Shown piece by piece: positions 32,736 through 42,513 of a DNA stretch of 64,000 bases (positions are counted from its first letter, which is position 1; every line of letters starts with the position of its first letter). The notes under the pieces were generated by a model, which saw nothing but the letters and a program-made list of their open reading frames with translations, ran no database searches and was not told where the DNA came from. The translations under genes were made by a program, and so were the position numbers. The stretch lies in NCBI RefSeq assembly GCF_013282095.1, contig NZ_BLTJ01000003.1, forward strand, positions 186,001 to 250,000, given 5' to 3'. Source of the DNA: Enterocloster alcoholdehydrogenati (GTDB lineage Bacteria; Bacillota; Clostridia; Lachnospirales; Lachnospiraceae).

Positions 32736-35684
32736 ATGACTGACAATGAAATGATAAGCAGGGTAAAGGCGCTCCCTCAGTACCGTCTGACAGATGAACG
32801 CCTGGTAGAGGAAATGGATTGCGCAGGAATAGTGCTGGAGCATAAAAAAAGCGGTGCTCGGATTTTTTTAATGAGCTGCGAGGATGATAATAAGGTATTT
32901 TCCATCGGCTTTAGAACTCCGCCGGCAGACAGCACAGGTCTGCCTCATATCTTGGAGCACAGTGTGCTGGAAGGCTCCGACAAGTTTCCGGTCAAGGATC
33001 CCTTCGTAGAACTGGTCAAGGGCTCTTTAAATACCTTTTTAAATGCGATGACCTACCCGGACAAAACGGTATATCCCGTAGCCAGCTGCAATGACCGGGA
33101 CTTTCAGAATCTCATGGACGTGTATCTGGACGGAGTACTCCACCCTTCCATCTACCGAGAGCCGAAGATTTTTCTCCAGGAGGGCTGGCACTATGAAATG
33201 GCTTCCCTGCAGGATCCCCTTACCATCAACGGGGTGGTGTATAATGAGATGAAGGGCGCCTTTTCCTCGCCGGAAAGCGTGCTGGACCGGTATACAAGAG
33301 CCGTCCTTTTCCCGGACACCCCTTACCGCAATGAGTCCGGCGGTGATCCGGCCCGGATTCCGGAGCTGACCTATGAGCAGTTTATTGAGTTTCACAAAAA
33401 TTACTACCATCCGGCCAACAGCTATATTTACCTTTACGGAAACATGGATATGGCGGAGAAACTGGCATGGCTGGATGAGGCATACCTGTCAAAATACGAC
33501 AGAGCCGATTTTACCCTGGATTCCCGGATTCCCATGCAGGAGGCTTTTAAGGAACCCATAGAGCGGGAGATTACCTATTCTGTCACGGCGGAGGAGGGCG
33601 TCAATGGGCGAACCTATCTGTCTTTGAATACCGTGGTGGGAACGGATCTGGATCCAGAGCTTTATGTGGCGTTTCAGATTCTGGAATATACACTGATCGA
33701 TGCTCCGGGCGCGCCCTTAAAACAGGCGTTGATTGATGCCCATATTGGCCAGGATATCCTGGGAGGATATGACAACGGGATTCTTCAGCCCTGTTTTTCC
33801 GTGATTGCAAAGAATGCAGAGCGGGATCAGAAGGGGGAATTTCTTTCTGTGATCAAGGGAACCCTTCGCCGTCTGGCAGATCAGGGCATTGATAAAAAGA
33901 GCCTGCTGGCAGGTTTGAATTACTACGAATTCCGTTACCGGGAGGCGGACTATGGGTCTGCGCCCAAGGGGCTGATGTATGGTCTCTGGTCGATGGACAG
34001 CTGGCTTTATGATGGAGATCCCATGCTTCATCTCCAGTATCAGAAAACTTTTGATTTCTTAAAGAAGGCAGCCGGGGAAGGATATTTTGAGGATCTGATC
34101 CGCAGATACCTGCTGGATAATCCCCATGAGGCCTGCATTATCGTAAGCCCCAGCGTAGATCAGACTGCCAGGGAGGATCAGGCTCTGGCAGAGAAACTGG
34201 AAATCCTTCGGGCTTCTCTGACAGAGGAGGAGCGAGAGCGGATTGTGCGCAGCACAAAGGAGCTGAAAGCCTATCAGGAAGAGCCGTCCTCCCAGGAGGA
34301 TCTGGAAAAAATACCCATGCTCCAGAGAGAGGATATTGAGCGGAAAGCAGAGCCGTTTTCCTATGAAATAAAAGAGGAAAGCGGCGTCAATGTGGTTCAC
34401 AGTCCTCTCTTTACCTCCGGGATCGGCTATTTAAAGGTGCTGTTTGATATCTCCGTGCTTCCTGTTGAGGATATTCCCTACGCAGGTCTTTTAAAGTCCG
34501 TGCTGGGGTATGTGGATACAAAGAAGTACAGCTACAGTGATCTGACCAGCGAGATTTATCTAAACAGCGGAGGTCTTGATTTCTCCGTAGGCGCAAGCCA
34601 GAAGGCCGGAGAGCCTGGAAACTTTAAGGGAACCTTTAACGCCAGCGTGAAGGTGCTTTATGAAAAGCTGGATTTTGCCTTTGAGATATTAGAGGAGATC
34701 CTTCTGCGGTCAAAACTGGAGGATGAGAAGCGGCTGGGTGAGATCTTGGATGAGACGCTTTCCAGAGCCAGGATGCGTCTGGAAAACGGCTCTCACAGCT
34801 CGGCGGCCATGAGGGCAGCCTCATATTATTCTCCCCTGTCATCCTTCTATGACCGCACCGGCGGAATTGGATTTTACCAATTTCTGGAAGACGTGGTAAA
34901 ACGCTGCAGTCAGGAAGAAGGATATCGTAAAGAACTGATCAGAAAGCTCAGGGCTGTGGCCTCACGGCTGTTCACCGCAGGAAATATGATCGTCAGCTAC
35001 ACTGCAGATGAGCAGGGATATAAGCGGCTTCCGGGAGCACTGGCAGCCTTTAAGGCGTCCCTTCCGGCCGGAGACGGAGTACGTTATCCGTATGAATTTC
35101 AGCCGCAGCTTATGAACGAGGGCTTTAAGACAGCCTCTCAGGTCAACTATATGGCGCGGTGCGGCACCTTTGCCGGACTTCCCTACACCGGGGCGTTTAA
35201 GGTATTAAAGGTGATCTTAAACTATGAATATCTGTGGCTGAATCTCAGAGTAAAGGGCGGAGCCTACGGCTGCATGAGCAGCTTTGGGAGAAACGGGGAT
35301 GCTACGCTGGTATCCTACCGTGATCCGAATCTGGGGGCAACCAATGCAGTCTACGAGGGAATCCCGGAGTATCTGAAAACATTTTCTATTGATGACCGGG
35401 ATATGACAAAATATGTGATTGGAGCCTTCAGCGAACTGGATGCGCCTTTGAACCCTTCCGCAAAGGGGGCAAGAAATCTGGGGGCATGGCTGTCCGGCAT
35501 CACAGATGAGATGGTTCAGAAGGAGAGAGATCAGATCCTGGATGTGACCCAGGAGGATATCCGGGCGCTGGCAGAGCAGTTAGAAGCCGCGCTGCAGACA
35601 GGGGCTCTGTGCGCCATTGGAAACGAGCAGCAGATTATGAATGAAAAGGAACTCTTCGGGGAAGTGAAGAACCTTTATCACTAA
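32736..35684 (+). CDS. M16C zinc metallopeptidase (insulinase family, PreP-like)
   Basis: A 982-residue peptidase of the presequence-protease type. The inverted zinc motif is HILEHSVLEGSDKFPVKDPF near residue 70 (HxxEH), followed by a distal Glu region at NEMKGAFSSPESVLDRY. It has four repeated M16 domains, the usual length for the M16C group; the second half ends with the FSELDAPLNPSAKGARNL region near residue 900. No signal peptide, so it is likely cytoplasmic and degrades small unfolded peptides. AAGGAGG precedes the ATG. Confidence 0.92.
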   Translation: MTDNEMISRVKALPQYRLTDERLVEEMDCAGIVLEHKKSGARIFLMSCEDDNKVFSIGFRTPPADSTGLPHILEHSVLEGSDKFPVKDPFVELVKGSLNTFLNAMTYPDKTVYPVASCNDRDFQNLMDVYLDGVLHPSIYREPKIFLQEGWHYEMASLQDPLTINGVVYNEMKGAFSSPESVLDRYTRAVLFPDTPYRNESGGDPARIPELTYEQFIEFHKNYYHPANSYIYLYGNMDMAEKLAWLDEAYLSKYDRADFTLDSRIPMQEAFKEPIEREITYSVTAEEGVNGRTYLSLNTVVGTDLDPELYVAFQILEYTLIDAPGAPLKQALIDAHIGQDILGGYDNGILQPCFSVIAKNAERDQKGEFLSVIKGTLRRLADQGIDKKSLLAGLNYYEFRYREADYGSAPKGLMYGLWSMDSWLYDGDPMLHLQYQKTFDFLKKAAGEGYFEDLIRRYLLDNPHEACIIVSPSVDQTAREDQALAEKLEILRASLTEEERERIVRSTKELKAYQEEPSSQEDLEKIPMLQREDIERKAEPFSYEIKEESGVNVVHSPLFTSGIGYLKVLFDISVLPVEDIPYAGLLKSVLGYVDTKKYSYSDLTSEIYLNSGGLDFSVGASQKAGEPGNFKGTFNASVKVLYEKLDFAFEILEEILLRSKLEDEKRLGEILDETLSRARMRLENGSHSSAAMRAASYYSPLSSFYDRTGGIGFYQFLEDVVKRCSQEEGYRKELIRKLRAVASRLFTAGNMIVSYTADEQGYKRLPGALAAFKASLPAGDGVRYPYEFQPQLMNEGFKTASQVNYMARCGTFAGLPYTGAFKVLKVILNYEYLWLNLRVKGGAYGCMSSFGRNGDATLVSYRDPNLGATNAVYEGIPEYLKTFSIDDRDMTKYVIGAFSELDAPLNPSAKGARNLGAWLSGITDEMVQKERDQILDVTQEDIRALAEQLEAALQTGALCAIGNEQQIMNEKELFGEVKNLYH

Positions 35685-35713
35685 CACAGAAACGAGAGCA
35701 GGAGCAGACAGAT

Positions 35714-36625
35714 ATGGAAGAAAATGTACAGAAGAAATCAGGCTTTGTGACCCTGGTCGGCCGTCCGAATGTGGGAAAATCCACTCTGATGAACCACCTG
35801 ATCGGACAAAAGATTGCCATTACCTCCGACAAGCCTCAGACGACCCGCAACCGGATCCAGACCGTATATACAGATGAAAGAGGTCAGATCATTTTTCTGG
35901 ATACCCCCGGTATCCACAAGGCAAAGAACAAGCTTGGCGAATATATGGTGGATGTGGCGGAGCACACCTTAAAGGAGGTGGATGTGATCCTCTGGCTGGT
36001 GGAACCAACCACCTTCATCGGGGCCGGTGAGCGCCACATTGCAGAGCAGCTGTCAAAGGTAAAGACCCCAGTGATCCTGGTGATCAACAAGATTGACACA
36101 TTAAAGAAGCAGGAGGAGATTCTTACCTTCATAGACGCCTATAAGGATGTCTGCGATTTTGCGGAGATCGTACCTCTTTCCGCGCTGAAGGAGAAAAATA
36201 CGGATCTATTGCTGGATCTTCTTTTCAAGTATCTGCCTTACGGCCCCATGTTCTATGATGAGGATACCGTGACGGATCAGCCTATGCGCCAGATCGCGTC
36301 AGAACTGATTCGGGAGAAGGCGCTGCGCCTTTTAAATGATGAGATCCCTCACGGCATTGCCGTGACCATTGAGAAGATGCGGGAGAGAGGAAACAAAATC
36401 ATGGATATTGAGGCCAGCATTGTCTGCGAGCGGGATTCTCACAAGGGCATCATCATTGGAAAGGGCGGATCCATGTTAAAGAGAATCGGAACCGACGCCA
36501 GAAAAGAAATCGAAGCCATGCTGGAAATGAAGGTGAATCTGCAGCTTTGGGTGAAGGTCCGCAAGGAGTGGAGAGACAGCGAGCTGTATATGAAGAATTA
36601 CGGCTATGACAAAAAGGACGTATAA
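35714..36625 (+). CDS. era: GTPase Era
   Basis: A 303-residue ribosome-assembly GTPase. G1 is LVGRPNVGKSTLMNHL, G2 DKPQTTRNR, G3 FLDTPGIHKAKN, G4 LVINKIDT and G5 PLSALKEKN. The C-terminal KH domain with GIIIGKGGSMLKRIGTDAR binds the 3' end of 16S rRNA. It is followed by recO, a common order in Firmicutes. Confidence 0.97.
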   Translation: MEENVQKKSGFVTLVGRPNVGKSTLMNHLIGQKIAITSDKPQTTRNRIQTVYTDERGQIIFLDTPGIHKAKNKLGEYMVDVAEHTLKEVDVILWLVEPTTFIGAGERHIAEQLSKVKTPVILVINKIDTLKKQEEILTFIDAYKDVCDFAEIVPLSALKEKNTDLLLDLLFKYLPYGPMFYDEDTVTDQPMRQIASELIREKALRLLNDEIPHGIAVTIEKMRERGNKIMDIEASIVCERDSHKGIIIGKGGSMLKRIGTDARKEIEAMLEMKVNLQLWVKVRKEWRDSELYMKNYGYDKKDV

Positions 36626-36640
36626 GGGGAGAGCATAACG

Positions 36641-37291
36641 GTGAGAGAAGCGGTTAGCGTGACGGGGATGGTTCTGCTTTCAGCAGCCTTTGGGGAGGCG
36701 GACCGGAGAGTCGTGCTTTTAACCAGGGAGCGGGGAAAAATCACAGCCTTTGCTCATGGAGCCAGAAGGCCGGGAAACCCTCTGATGGCTGTGACAAGGC
36801 CCTTTGTTTTCGGAACATTTACTGTCTTTGAGGGCCGTTCCGCCTATACCCTTCAGAGCGCCAGGCCGGCCAGTTACTTTGACGAGCTCTCTGCTGATAT
36901 GGAGGGAGCCTGCTATGGCGCCTATTTTCTGGAAATGGCTTCCTATCTGGCCCAGGAAAACATGGACGGCACGGAGCTTCTCACACTGGTATACCAGACC
37001 TTAAAGGCCCTTTTAAAGCCTGCCATCCCCAACCGGCTGATCCGGCGCATTTTTGAACTGAAGGCCATGGTGATCAACGGAGAATATACGGAAAAGCCGG
37101 AGGGAAGGGTGTCAGAGTCCTGTGCCTATGCATGGGAGTTTGTAGTGTATTCTCCCCTGGGGAGTCTGTACACGTTTGTGCTCAAGCCGGAGGCAGAGGC
37201 TGAATTTGAGCGGGAGGTGGAAAATGCCAGACGATATTTCATCCGCCATGTGTTCCGCTCCCTGGAGATCCTGGAGATGATGACCCGGTAG
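36641..37291 (+). CDS. recO: DNA repair protein RecO, short form
   Basis: A 216-residue RecO. The OB-fold N-terminus reads SVTGMVLLSAAFGEADRRVVLLTRERGKITAFAHG, followed by the helical part GACYGAYFLEMASYLAQEN. Family members of about 245-260 residues have a C-terminal four-cysteine zinc site; here that stretch is shorter and only one cysteine (SESCAYAWEF) remains. The start is GTG 36641 with GGGGAGAG upstream. It acts with RecR/RecF in loading RecA. The position right after era supports the call. Confidence 0.87.
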   Translation: MREAVSVTGMVLLSAAFGEADRRVVLLTRERGKITAFAHGARRPGNPLMAVTRPFVFGTFTVFEGRSAYTLQSARPASYFDELSADMEGACYGAYFLEMASYLAQENMDGTELLTLVYQTLKALLKPAIPNRLIRRIFELKAMVINGEYTEKPEGRVSESCAYAWEFVVYSPLGSLYTFVLKPEAEAEFEREVENARRYFIRHVFRSLEILEMMTR

Positions 37292-37413
37292 AGGCGGTCT
37301 CTGTCTGGGCACAAATACTTGCAATGGGGCTTGAAATTATATCCGGCAGAAGATATAATAAGCGGTATATCGCTCCCGCGGACGCCGGAGACGCCTGAAG
37401 GAAAGGAAGATAT

Positions 37414-38070
37414 ATGAATAAGAGCATGAGAGGAATCCTGTTCCTTGCGGCCTGCGCCGCTCTTTTTACCGGCTGTGCCAGATCCGGTGGAGACAGGGGC
37501 TCCTTTACGGAAAATACCCTTTATGTGGCAAAGGATGGAACAGTTTTCTGGACTTCCACAGAGGAGTACGGGGAAGGCAGCTATAAGGAAGAAGAACTCA
37601 GGGACTTTGCAGGTGCAAAGATCAGCCAGTTCAATCAGTCATTGGGAAAAGAGGCGGCTTATGAAAACAGGGATGGTTCAGAGGCGCTGCCGGTTGCCCT
37701 GGACGAGGTCAGCATGAAGGACGGGCGGGCGGTTCTGGTGACGGAATATGATTCGCCTTCCCGCCTGGTGGAATTTTCCGGGGAGATAGGAGATACATCC
37801 ATGCCGTTTACTTCCATTGAGACGGGGACGGCGGCTGATCTGGCGGATGTGAAACAGACGGCTTATATGGATGCAAAGGGAAAGACAGCCGATCCGCAGG
37901 CTCTATCAGAGGGGATTTTAAAGGAAAGCGGTCTGGCGGTCAAGGTTTCCGGTCAGGGGCTCATTTCCACGGAAAACAGGATCCTGTATGTGAGCGAGGG
38001 CTGTGAGCTTATGAATGACAAGACGGTAAAAACAGCGGCCGGTGGCGTAAGCTATATTATTTTGGAATAA
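37414..38070 (+). CDS. Predicted lipoprotein of unknown function
   Basis: A 218-residue secreted lipoprotein. The signal peptide FLAACAALFTGC ends in a lipobox with Cys21. The mature part has mixed polar sequence with no family recognised; YVAKDGTVFWTSTEEYG and the ENRILYVSEGCELMNDKTVK end suggest a beta-rich fold. AAGGAAAG precedes the ATG. It lies between recO and glyS and may be co-transcribed with the era-recO genes. A weak hairpin AGGGCA (38116-38121) with TGCCCT (38132-38137) follows. Confidence 0.75.
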   Translation: MNKSMRGILFLAACAALFTGCARSGGDRGSFTENTLYVAKDGTVFWTSTEEYGEGSYKEEELRDFAGAKISQFNQSLGKEAAYENRDGSEALPVALDEVSMKDGRAVLVTEYDSPSRLVEFSGEIGDTSMPFTSIETGTAADLADVKQTAYMDAKGKTADPQALSEGILKESGLAVKVSGQGLISTENRILYVSEGCELMNDKTVKTAAGGVSYIILE

Positions 38071-38277
38071 TGCCGGCGACGGGATTTTTATTGTTTTACA
38101 GCAGCAATTTGGGATAGGGCAGCTTCTTGAATGCCCTTTGTCATTCAGGAAGCATCAGAGGTTCCTTTGATGTGAAAACAGGCGCAAAATCATGCGTATA
38201 TGCGAACTTAACGCCGGTTTTCCCGCTTTCCTGAACCGCTGGGTTTTATAAATATAAAAAAGAGAGGATATGGATCT

Positions 38278-39666
38278 ATGGAAAAGACAATGGAAAAAAT
38301 CGTAGCTCTTGCCAAGAACAGAGGTTTTGTATACCCTGGCTCCGAGATCTACGGCGGTCTTGCGAACACCTGGGACTACGGCAATCTGGGCGTTGAGCTT
38401 AAAAATAACGTAAAGAAGGCCTGGTGGCAGAAATTTGTTCAGGAAAGTCCCTACAACGTAGGTGTGGACTGTGCGATCTTAATGAATTCCCAGACCTGGG
38501 TAGCCAGCGGTCACCTGGGCGGTTTCTCTGATCCTCTGATGGACTGTAAGCAGTGTAAAGAGCGTTTCCGTGCAGATAAGCTCATCGAGGACTACAATGA
38601 AGAGCATGGCATTGAGACAGAGGGCTCGGTAGACGGCTGGTCTCAGGAAGAAATGATGAAATACATTGAGGAAAAGCATATCTGCTGTCCAAGCTGCGGC
38701 GCTCATGACTTCACTGATATCCGCCAGTTCAACCTGATGTTTAAGACCTTCCAGGGCGTGACCGAGGATGCAAAGAATACGGTATACTTAAGACCTGAGA
38801 CTGCTCAGGGTATCTTTGTAAACTTCAAAAACGTTCAGAGAACCTCCAGAAAGAAGGTTCCCTTTGGAATCGGACAAATCGGAAAGTCCTTCAGAAATGA
38901 GATTACTCCCGGAAACTTCACCTTCCGTACCAGAGAGTTCGAGCAGATGGAATTGGAGTTCTTCTGCAAGCCGGGCACAGATCTGGAGTGGTTTGCCTAC
39001 TGGAAGCAGTTCTGCATCGACTGGCTTCAGACACTGGGAATTAAGCCCGATGAGATGCGGGCAAGAGACCATTCCGCAGAGGAGCTTTGTTTCTACAGCA
39101 AGGCTACGACCGATCTGGAGTTTAAGTTCCCCTTTGGCTGGGGCGAACTCTGGGGGATTGCGGACCGTACGGATTACGATCTGACCCAGCATCAGAATGT
39201 GTCCGGTCAGGATATGACCTACTTTGATGATGAGAGCAAGGAAAAATATATCCCATACGTGATTGAGCCTTCTCTTGGCGCAGACCGCGTGACGCTGGCC
39301 TTTTTGTGCGCGGCTTATGATGAGGAAGAGATTGGCGAGGGGGACGTAAGAACCGTTCTTCACTTCCATCCCGCACTGGCTCCTGTTAAGATCGGCGTCC
39401 TGCCTCTGTCCAAGAAGCTGAACGAAGGAGCGGAGAAGATCTACGCTCAGCTGTCAAAGTATTACAACTGCGAATTTGATGACAGAGGGAATATCGGAAA
39501 ACGTTACAGAAGGCAGGATGAGATCGGTACTCCGTTCTGCGTAACCTATGACTTTGATTCTGAGAATGACCAGGCAGTGACCGTGCGCGACCGCGACACT
39601 ATGGAGCAGGTGCGTGTGCCGATTACGGAATTAAAGGCTTATTTTGAAGATAAGTTCCGTTTCTAA
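38278..39666 (+). CDS. glyS: Glycine--tRNA ligase (single-chain type)
   Basis: A 462-residue class II synthetase of the homodimeric type. Motif 2 region [25 protein letters not shown] and motif 3 [13 protein letters not shown] are clear, as is the N-terminal [23 protein letters not shown]. An anticodon-binding domain follows from about residue 365. AGAGAGG lies before the ATG. The 207-bp upstream stretch was examined for a T-box leader: the conserved T-box bulge was not seen. Confidence 0.96.
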   Translation: MEKTMEKIVALAKNRGFVYPGSEIYGGLANTWDYGNLGVELKNNVKKAWWQKFVQESPYNVGVDCAILMNSQTWVASGHLGGFSDPLMDCKQCKERFRADKLIEDYNEEHGIETEGSVDGWSQEEMMKYIEEKHICCPSCGAHDFTDIRQFNLMFKTFQGVTEDAKNTVYLRPETAQGIFVNFKNVQRTSRKKVPFGIGQIGKSFRNEITPGNFTFRTREFEQMELEFFCKPGTDLEWFAYWKQFCIDWLQTLGIKPDEMRARDHSAEELCFYSKATTDLEFKFPFGWGELWGIADRTDYDLTQHQNVSGQDMTYFDDESKEKYIPYVIEPSLGADRVTLAFLCAAYDEEEIGEGDVRTVLHFHPALAPVKIGVLPLSKKLNEGAEKIYAQLSKYYNCEFDDRGNIGKRYRRQDEIGTPFCVTYDFDSENDQAVTVRDRDTMEQVRVPITELKAYFEDKFRF

Positions 39667-39672
39667 GAATAT

Positions 39673-39719
39673 AAAATACCCGGAGAATCGCTTAAAATGG
39701 CTTTTCTCCGGGTATTTTT
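39673..39719 (+). terminator. Terminator after glyS
   Basis: AAAATACCCGGAGAA (39673-39687) pairs perfectly over 15 bp with TTCTCCGGGTATTTT (39704-39718). T residues follow. Confidence 0.85.
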
Positions 39720-39918
39720 CGCTGTCTTGCACAAATTCCGGGAACCAACGGCCCAAACCGGCGTGAATACGGGCGGATGGGGATCGTTCAGAAGGGGGAG
39801 AAAAGTTTAGAATCATTTTATAAACGGCCCGCGGGAAGTATGGTATACTTACTATGTTATACGTCGGCTGTCCGCAGGCGTTTGTCTGGGGGCGGCGTCA
39901 TGGAAGGAGGATAAGAAG

Positions 39919-41424
39919 GTGAAGATAAAGACACGTCTTGCAGTGGCATTTATTATCATAACCGTTTTTCCGCTGATCATGATCTATTTTTCTGTGCTGG
40001 CCCTCAGTGACTATCAGGAAAAATCCTTTAAAAAAGCATATGGCCTTACGGAGCAGGTAGACCTTTTAAACGGCAACTCCCTCCAGGTCTTTAATCGCCT
40101 GACGAAGCAGTCTCAGAAGGAGATTCGCAGGACTCTGGATGAGAATCCGGACAATTATGAGGATAAAGCATATCTTGATAAGGTAAATGCCAAGCTGAAC
40201 GAGCAATATTCCTATCTGATCGTCCGCCGGGATGATGCCATTATTTACTACGGAGCCAACAGCGCCAGTGAAGAATCTCAGGAGAATACCCTATGTTCCC
40301 AGCTGCCGGATTTCGACGTGATGAAGGGCGGGATGGAAGGCGGTATTTACCTGGACGGCGAAAGCCAGCATCTTATCAAGCAGATGGATTTCCGGTTTTC
40401 CGACGGAGCCGAGGGCAGCGCCTTTATCGTTTCCAATGTAGATGATCTTTTGCCGGAGGTCAGATCCATGGTTAAGGAAATGATGTTCTTAGGCGTGATG
40501 ATTCTGGTAGTGGCCGGAGTTACCCTTACAGTATGGGTCTACCGTTCCATTTTAAGCCCCTTAAATAAGCTTCAGGAGGCAACCAAGCAGATTCGGGACG
40601 GCAACCTGGAATTTACCCTGGATGTGGACGCGGATGATGAGATTGGCCATCTCTGCCAGGATTTTGAGGAGATGCGCATCCGCTTAAAGGAGAATGCAGA
40701 GGAAAAGATACAGTATGATAAGGAAAGTAAGGAACTGATCAGCAATATTTCCCACGACTTAAAGACGCCCATTACAGCCATCAAGGGCTATGTGGAGGGG
40801 ATTTTAGACGGCGTGGCTTCCTCGCCGGAACGGCTTGATAAATACATCCGCACCATTTACAATAAGGCAAATGATATGGACCGCCTTATTGACGAGCTGA
40901 CCTTTTACTCAAAAATCGATACCAACAAGATACCATATACATTCTCCAAGATCAACGTGTCCCAGTATTTTAAGGACTGCGTGGATGAAGTGGGACTGGA
41001 TATGGAGGCGCGGGGCATTGAACTGGGGTATTTCAACTATGTGGATGAGGACGTGACAGTCATTGCTGACGCAGAGCAGATGAAGCGCGTCATCAACAAT
41101 ATTATCAGCAATTCGGTCAAATATCTGGACAAGAAAAAGGGAATCATCAATATCCGCATCAAGGATGTGGGAGACTTCATCCAGATCGAGATTGAGGATA
41201 ATGGAAAAGGCATTGCCGCTAAGGACCTGCCTAATATATTTGACCGGTTCTACCGCACAGATTCCTCCCGCAATTCCTCTCAGGGCGGCAGCGGCATCGG
41301 CCTGTCGATTGTGCGCAAGATTGTAGAGGATCATGGAGGACGGATCTGGGCCACCAGCAAAGAAGGCATCGGAACGGAGATTCATTTTGTTTTAAGAAAA
41401 TATCAGGAGGTTATACAGGAATGA
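39919..41424 (+). CDS. HAMP sensor histidine kinase
   Basis: A 501-residue two-component sensor. Two membrane segments (about 7-28 and 190-212) frame an extracellular domain. A HAMP domain follows (SILSPLNKLQEATKQIRDGN), then the phospho-acceptor His279 in SNISHDLKTPITAIKGYVEG and a HATPase domain with N-box RVINNIISNSVKYL and GSGIGLSIVRKIVEDHGG. The start is GTG 39919 with AAGGAGG 9 bp upstream. It overlaps the response regulator gene by 4 bp. The signal is unknown. Confidence 0.92.
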   Translation: MKIKTRLAVAFIIITVFPLIMIYFSVLALSDYQEKSFKKAYGLTEQVDLLNGNSLQVFNRLTKQSQKEIRRTLDENPDNYEDKAYLDKVNAKLNEQYSYLIVRRDDAIIYYGANSASEESQENTLCSQLPDFDVMKGGMEGGIYLDGESQHLIKQMDFRFSDGAEGSAFIVSNVDDLLPEVRSMVKEMMFLGVMILVVAGVTLTVWVYRSILSPLNKLQEATKQIRDGNLEFTLDVDADDEIGHLCQDFEEMRIRLKENAEEKIQYDKESKELISNISHDLKTPITAIKGYVEGILDGVASSPERLDKYIRTIYNKANDMDRLIDELTFYSKIDTNKIPYTFSKINVSQYFKDCVDEVGLDMEARGIELGYFNYVDEDVTVIADAEQMKRVINNIISNSVKYLDKKKGIINIRIKDVGDFIQIEIEDNGKGIAAKDLPNIFDRFYRTDSSRNSSQGGSGIGLSIVRKIVEDHGGRIWATSKEGIGTEIHFVLRKYQEVIQE

Positions 41425-42110
41425 GCAAGATACTGATCGTAGAGGATGAGGAAAGCATTGCAGAGCTTGAGAAAGACTATCTGGAACTGTCAGGATTTGA
41501 GGTTGAGATCGAAAATAACGGCACAGATGGTTTGGATCGTGCCCTGAAGGAAGATTATGACCTCCTGATTTTGGATCTGATGCTGCCGGGAACCGATGGT
41601 TTTGAGATATGCAGGCGGGTGAGGGAGATAAAAAATACCCCTATTATCATGGTTTCTGCAAAAAAAGAGGATATTGACAAGATCCGGGGGCTGGGCCTTG
41701 GCGCCGATGATTACATTACAAAGCCCTTCAGCCCCAGCGAGATGGTGGCAAGAGTAAAGGCACATATGGCCCGCTATGAGCGCCTGATCGGCAGCGGTCA
41801 GCCAGTGAACGAGATTATCGAAATACGCGGACTCAAGATTGACAAGACCGCCCGCCGCGTATGGGTAAGCGGGGAAGAAAAGACCTTTACTACCAAGGAA
41901 TTTGATCTTTTGACCTTCCTTGCCCAGAATCCCAATCATGTATTCACCAAAGAGGAGCTTTTCAGCAAGATCTGGGATATGGAATCCATCGGCGATATCG
42001 CAACGGTCACAGTCCACATTAAGAAAATCCGGGAAAAGATCGAGTTCAACACCGCCAAGCCGCAGTATATTGAGACGATTTGGGGAGTGGGGTACCGGTT
42101 TAAAGTTTAA
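41421..42110 (+). CDS. OmpR/PhoB-type response regulator
   Basis: A 229-residue regulator. The receiver domain has the acidic pair in ILIVEDEESIAELE, the phospho-acceptor Asp52 in LLILDLMLPGTDGFEI and Lys in DDYITKPFSPSEM. The C-terminal winged helix has FTTKEFDLLTFLAQNPNHVF and VTVHIKKIREKIE ending IETIWGVGYRFKV. It is translated in overlap with the kinase gene and is followed by a terminator. Confidence 0.95.
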   Translation: MSKILIVEDEESIAELEKDYLELSGFEVEIENNGTDGLDRALKEDYDLLILDLMLPGTDGFEICRRVREIKNTPIIMVSAKKEDIDKIRGLGLGADDYITKPFSPSEMVARVKAHMARYERLIGSGQPVNEIIEIRGLKIDKTARRVWVSGEEKTFTTKEFDLLTFLAQNPNHVFTKEELFSKIWDMESIGDIATVTVHIKKIREKIEFNTAKPQYIETIWGVGYRFKV

Positions 42111-42128
42111 TATATGCTTTTGACAATG

Positions 42129-42161
42129 AGATTTCCTTGTATTTACAGGGAAATCTTATTT
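42129..42161 (+). terminator. Terminator after the two-component operon
   Basis: AGATTTCC (42129-42136) pairs with GGAAATCT (42149-42156), followed by TATTTTATAT. Confidence 0.65.
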
Positions 42162-42320
42162 TATATAGACACCCGCCTATAAGTATATATCTCAGTGTGG
42201 CCAGGAATAATAAATTTAGTAATAGTTACTACAAAATTGGCAGTTCGTAAATGCGAACAAGAAATGAATATACGAAAATGACAGAAAATGAAAGGGCTTA
42301 CAAGCGATTTTACTGTAAAA

Positions 42321-42347
42321 TAACCAATTTTTTCAAAAAAATGGTTA
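42321..42347 (+). promoter_or_regulatory. AT-rich palindrome upstream of ppdK
   Basis: TAACCAATTTTTT (42321-42333) and AAAAAAATGGTTA (42335-42347) match in 12 of 13 positions around a single base. It lies 30 bp before a TATAAT (42378-42383) and is a candidate operator. The gap 42111-42513 otherwise holds the terminator above, that -10 box and a GGCAGA/TCTGCC leader hairpin (42469-42493); no gene. Confidence 0.45.
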
Positions 42348-42513
42348 TAAAAGCCTTTACTCCCCAAAAGTTTGTGATATAATAAACGAGATGGACGGAT
42401 AAAGGAGAATCATTGGTTCCGTCTGATGGGCGGGCAGAGGAGACATCCGGTATGCCCGGTCAGAGAGCGGCAGAAACTGTGATCAGATCTGCCAGAATGA
42501 GGAGGAAAAACTT

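Noticed and set aside
38071-38277. T-box riboswitch upstream of glyS
   Set aside because: The conserved T-box bulge and antiterminator sequence could not be found; only a weak hairpin was seen.
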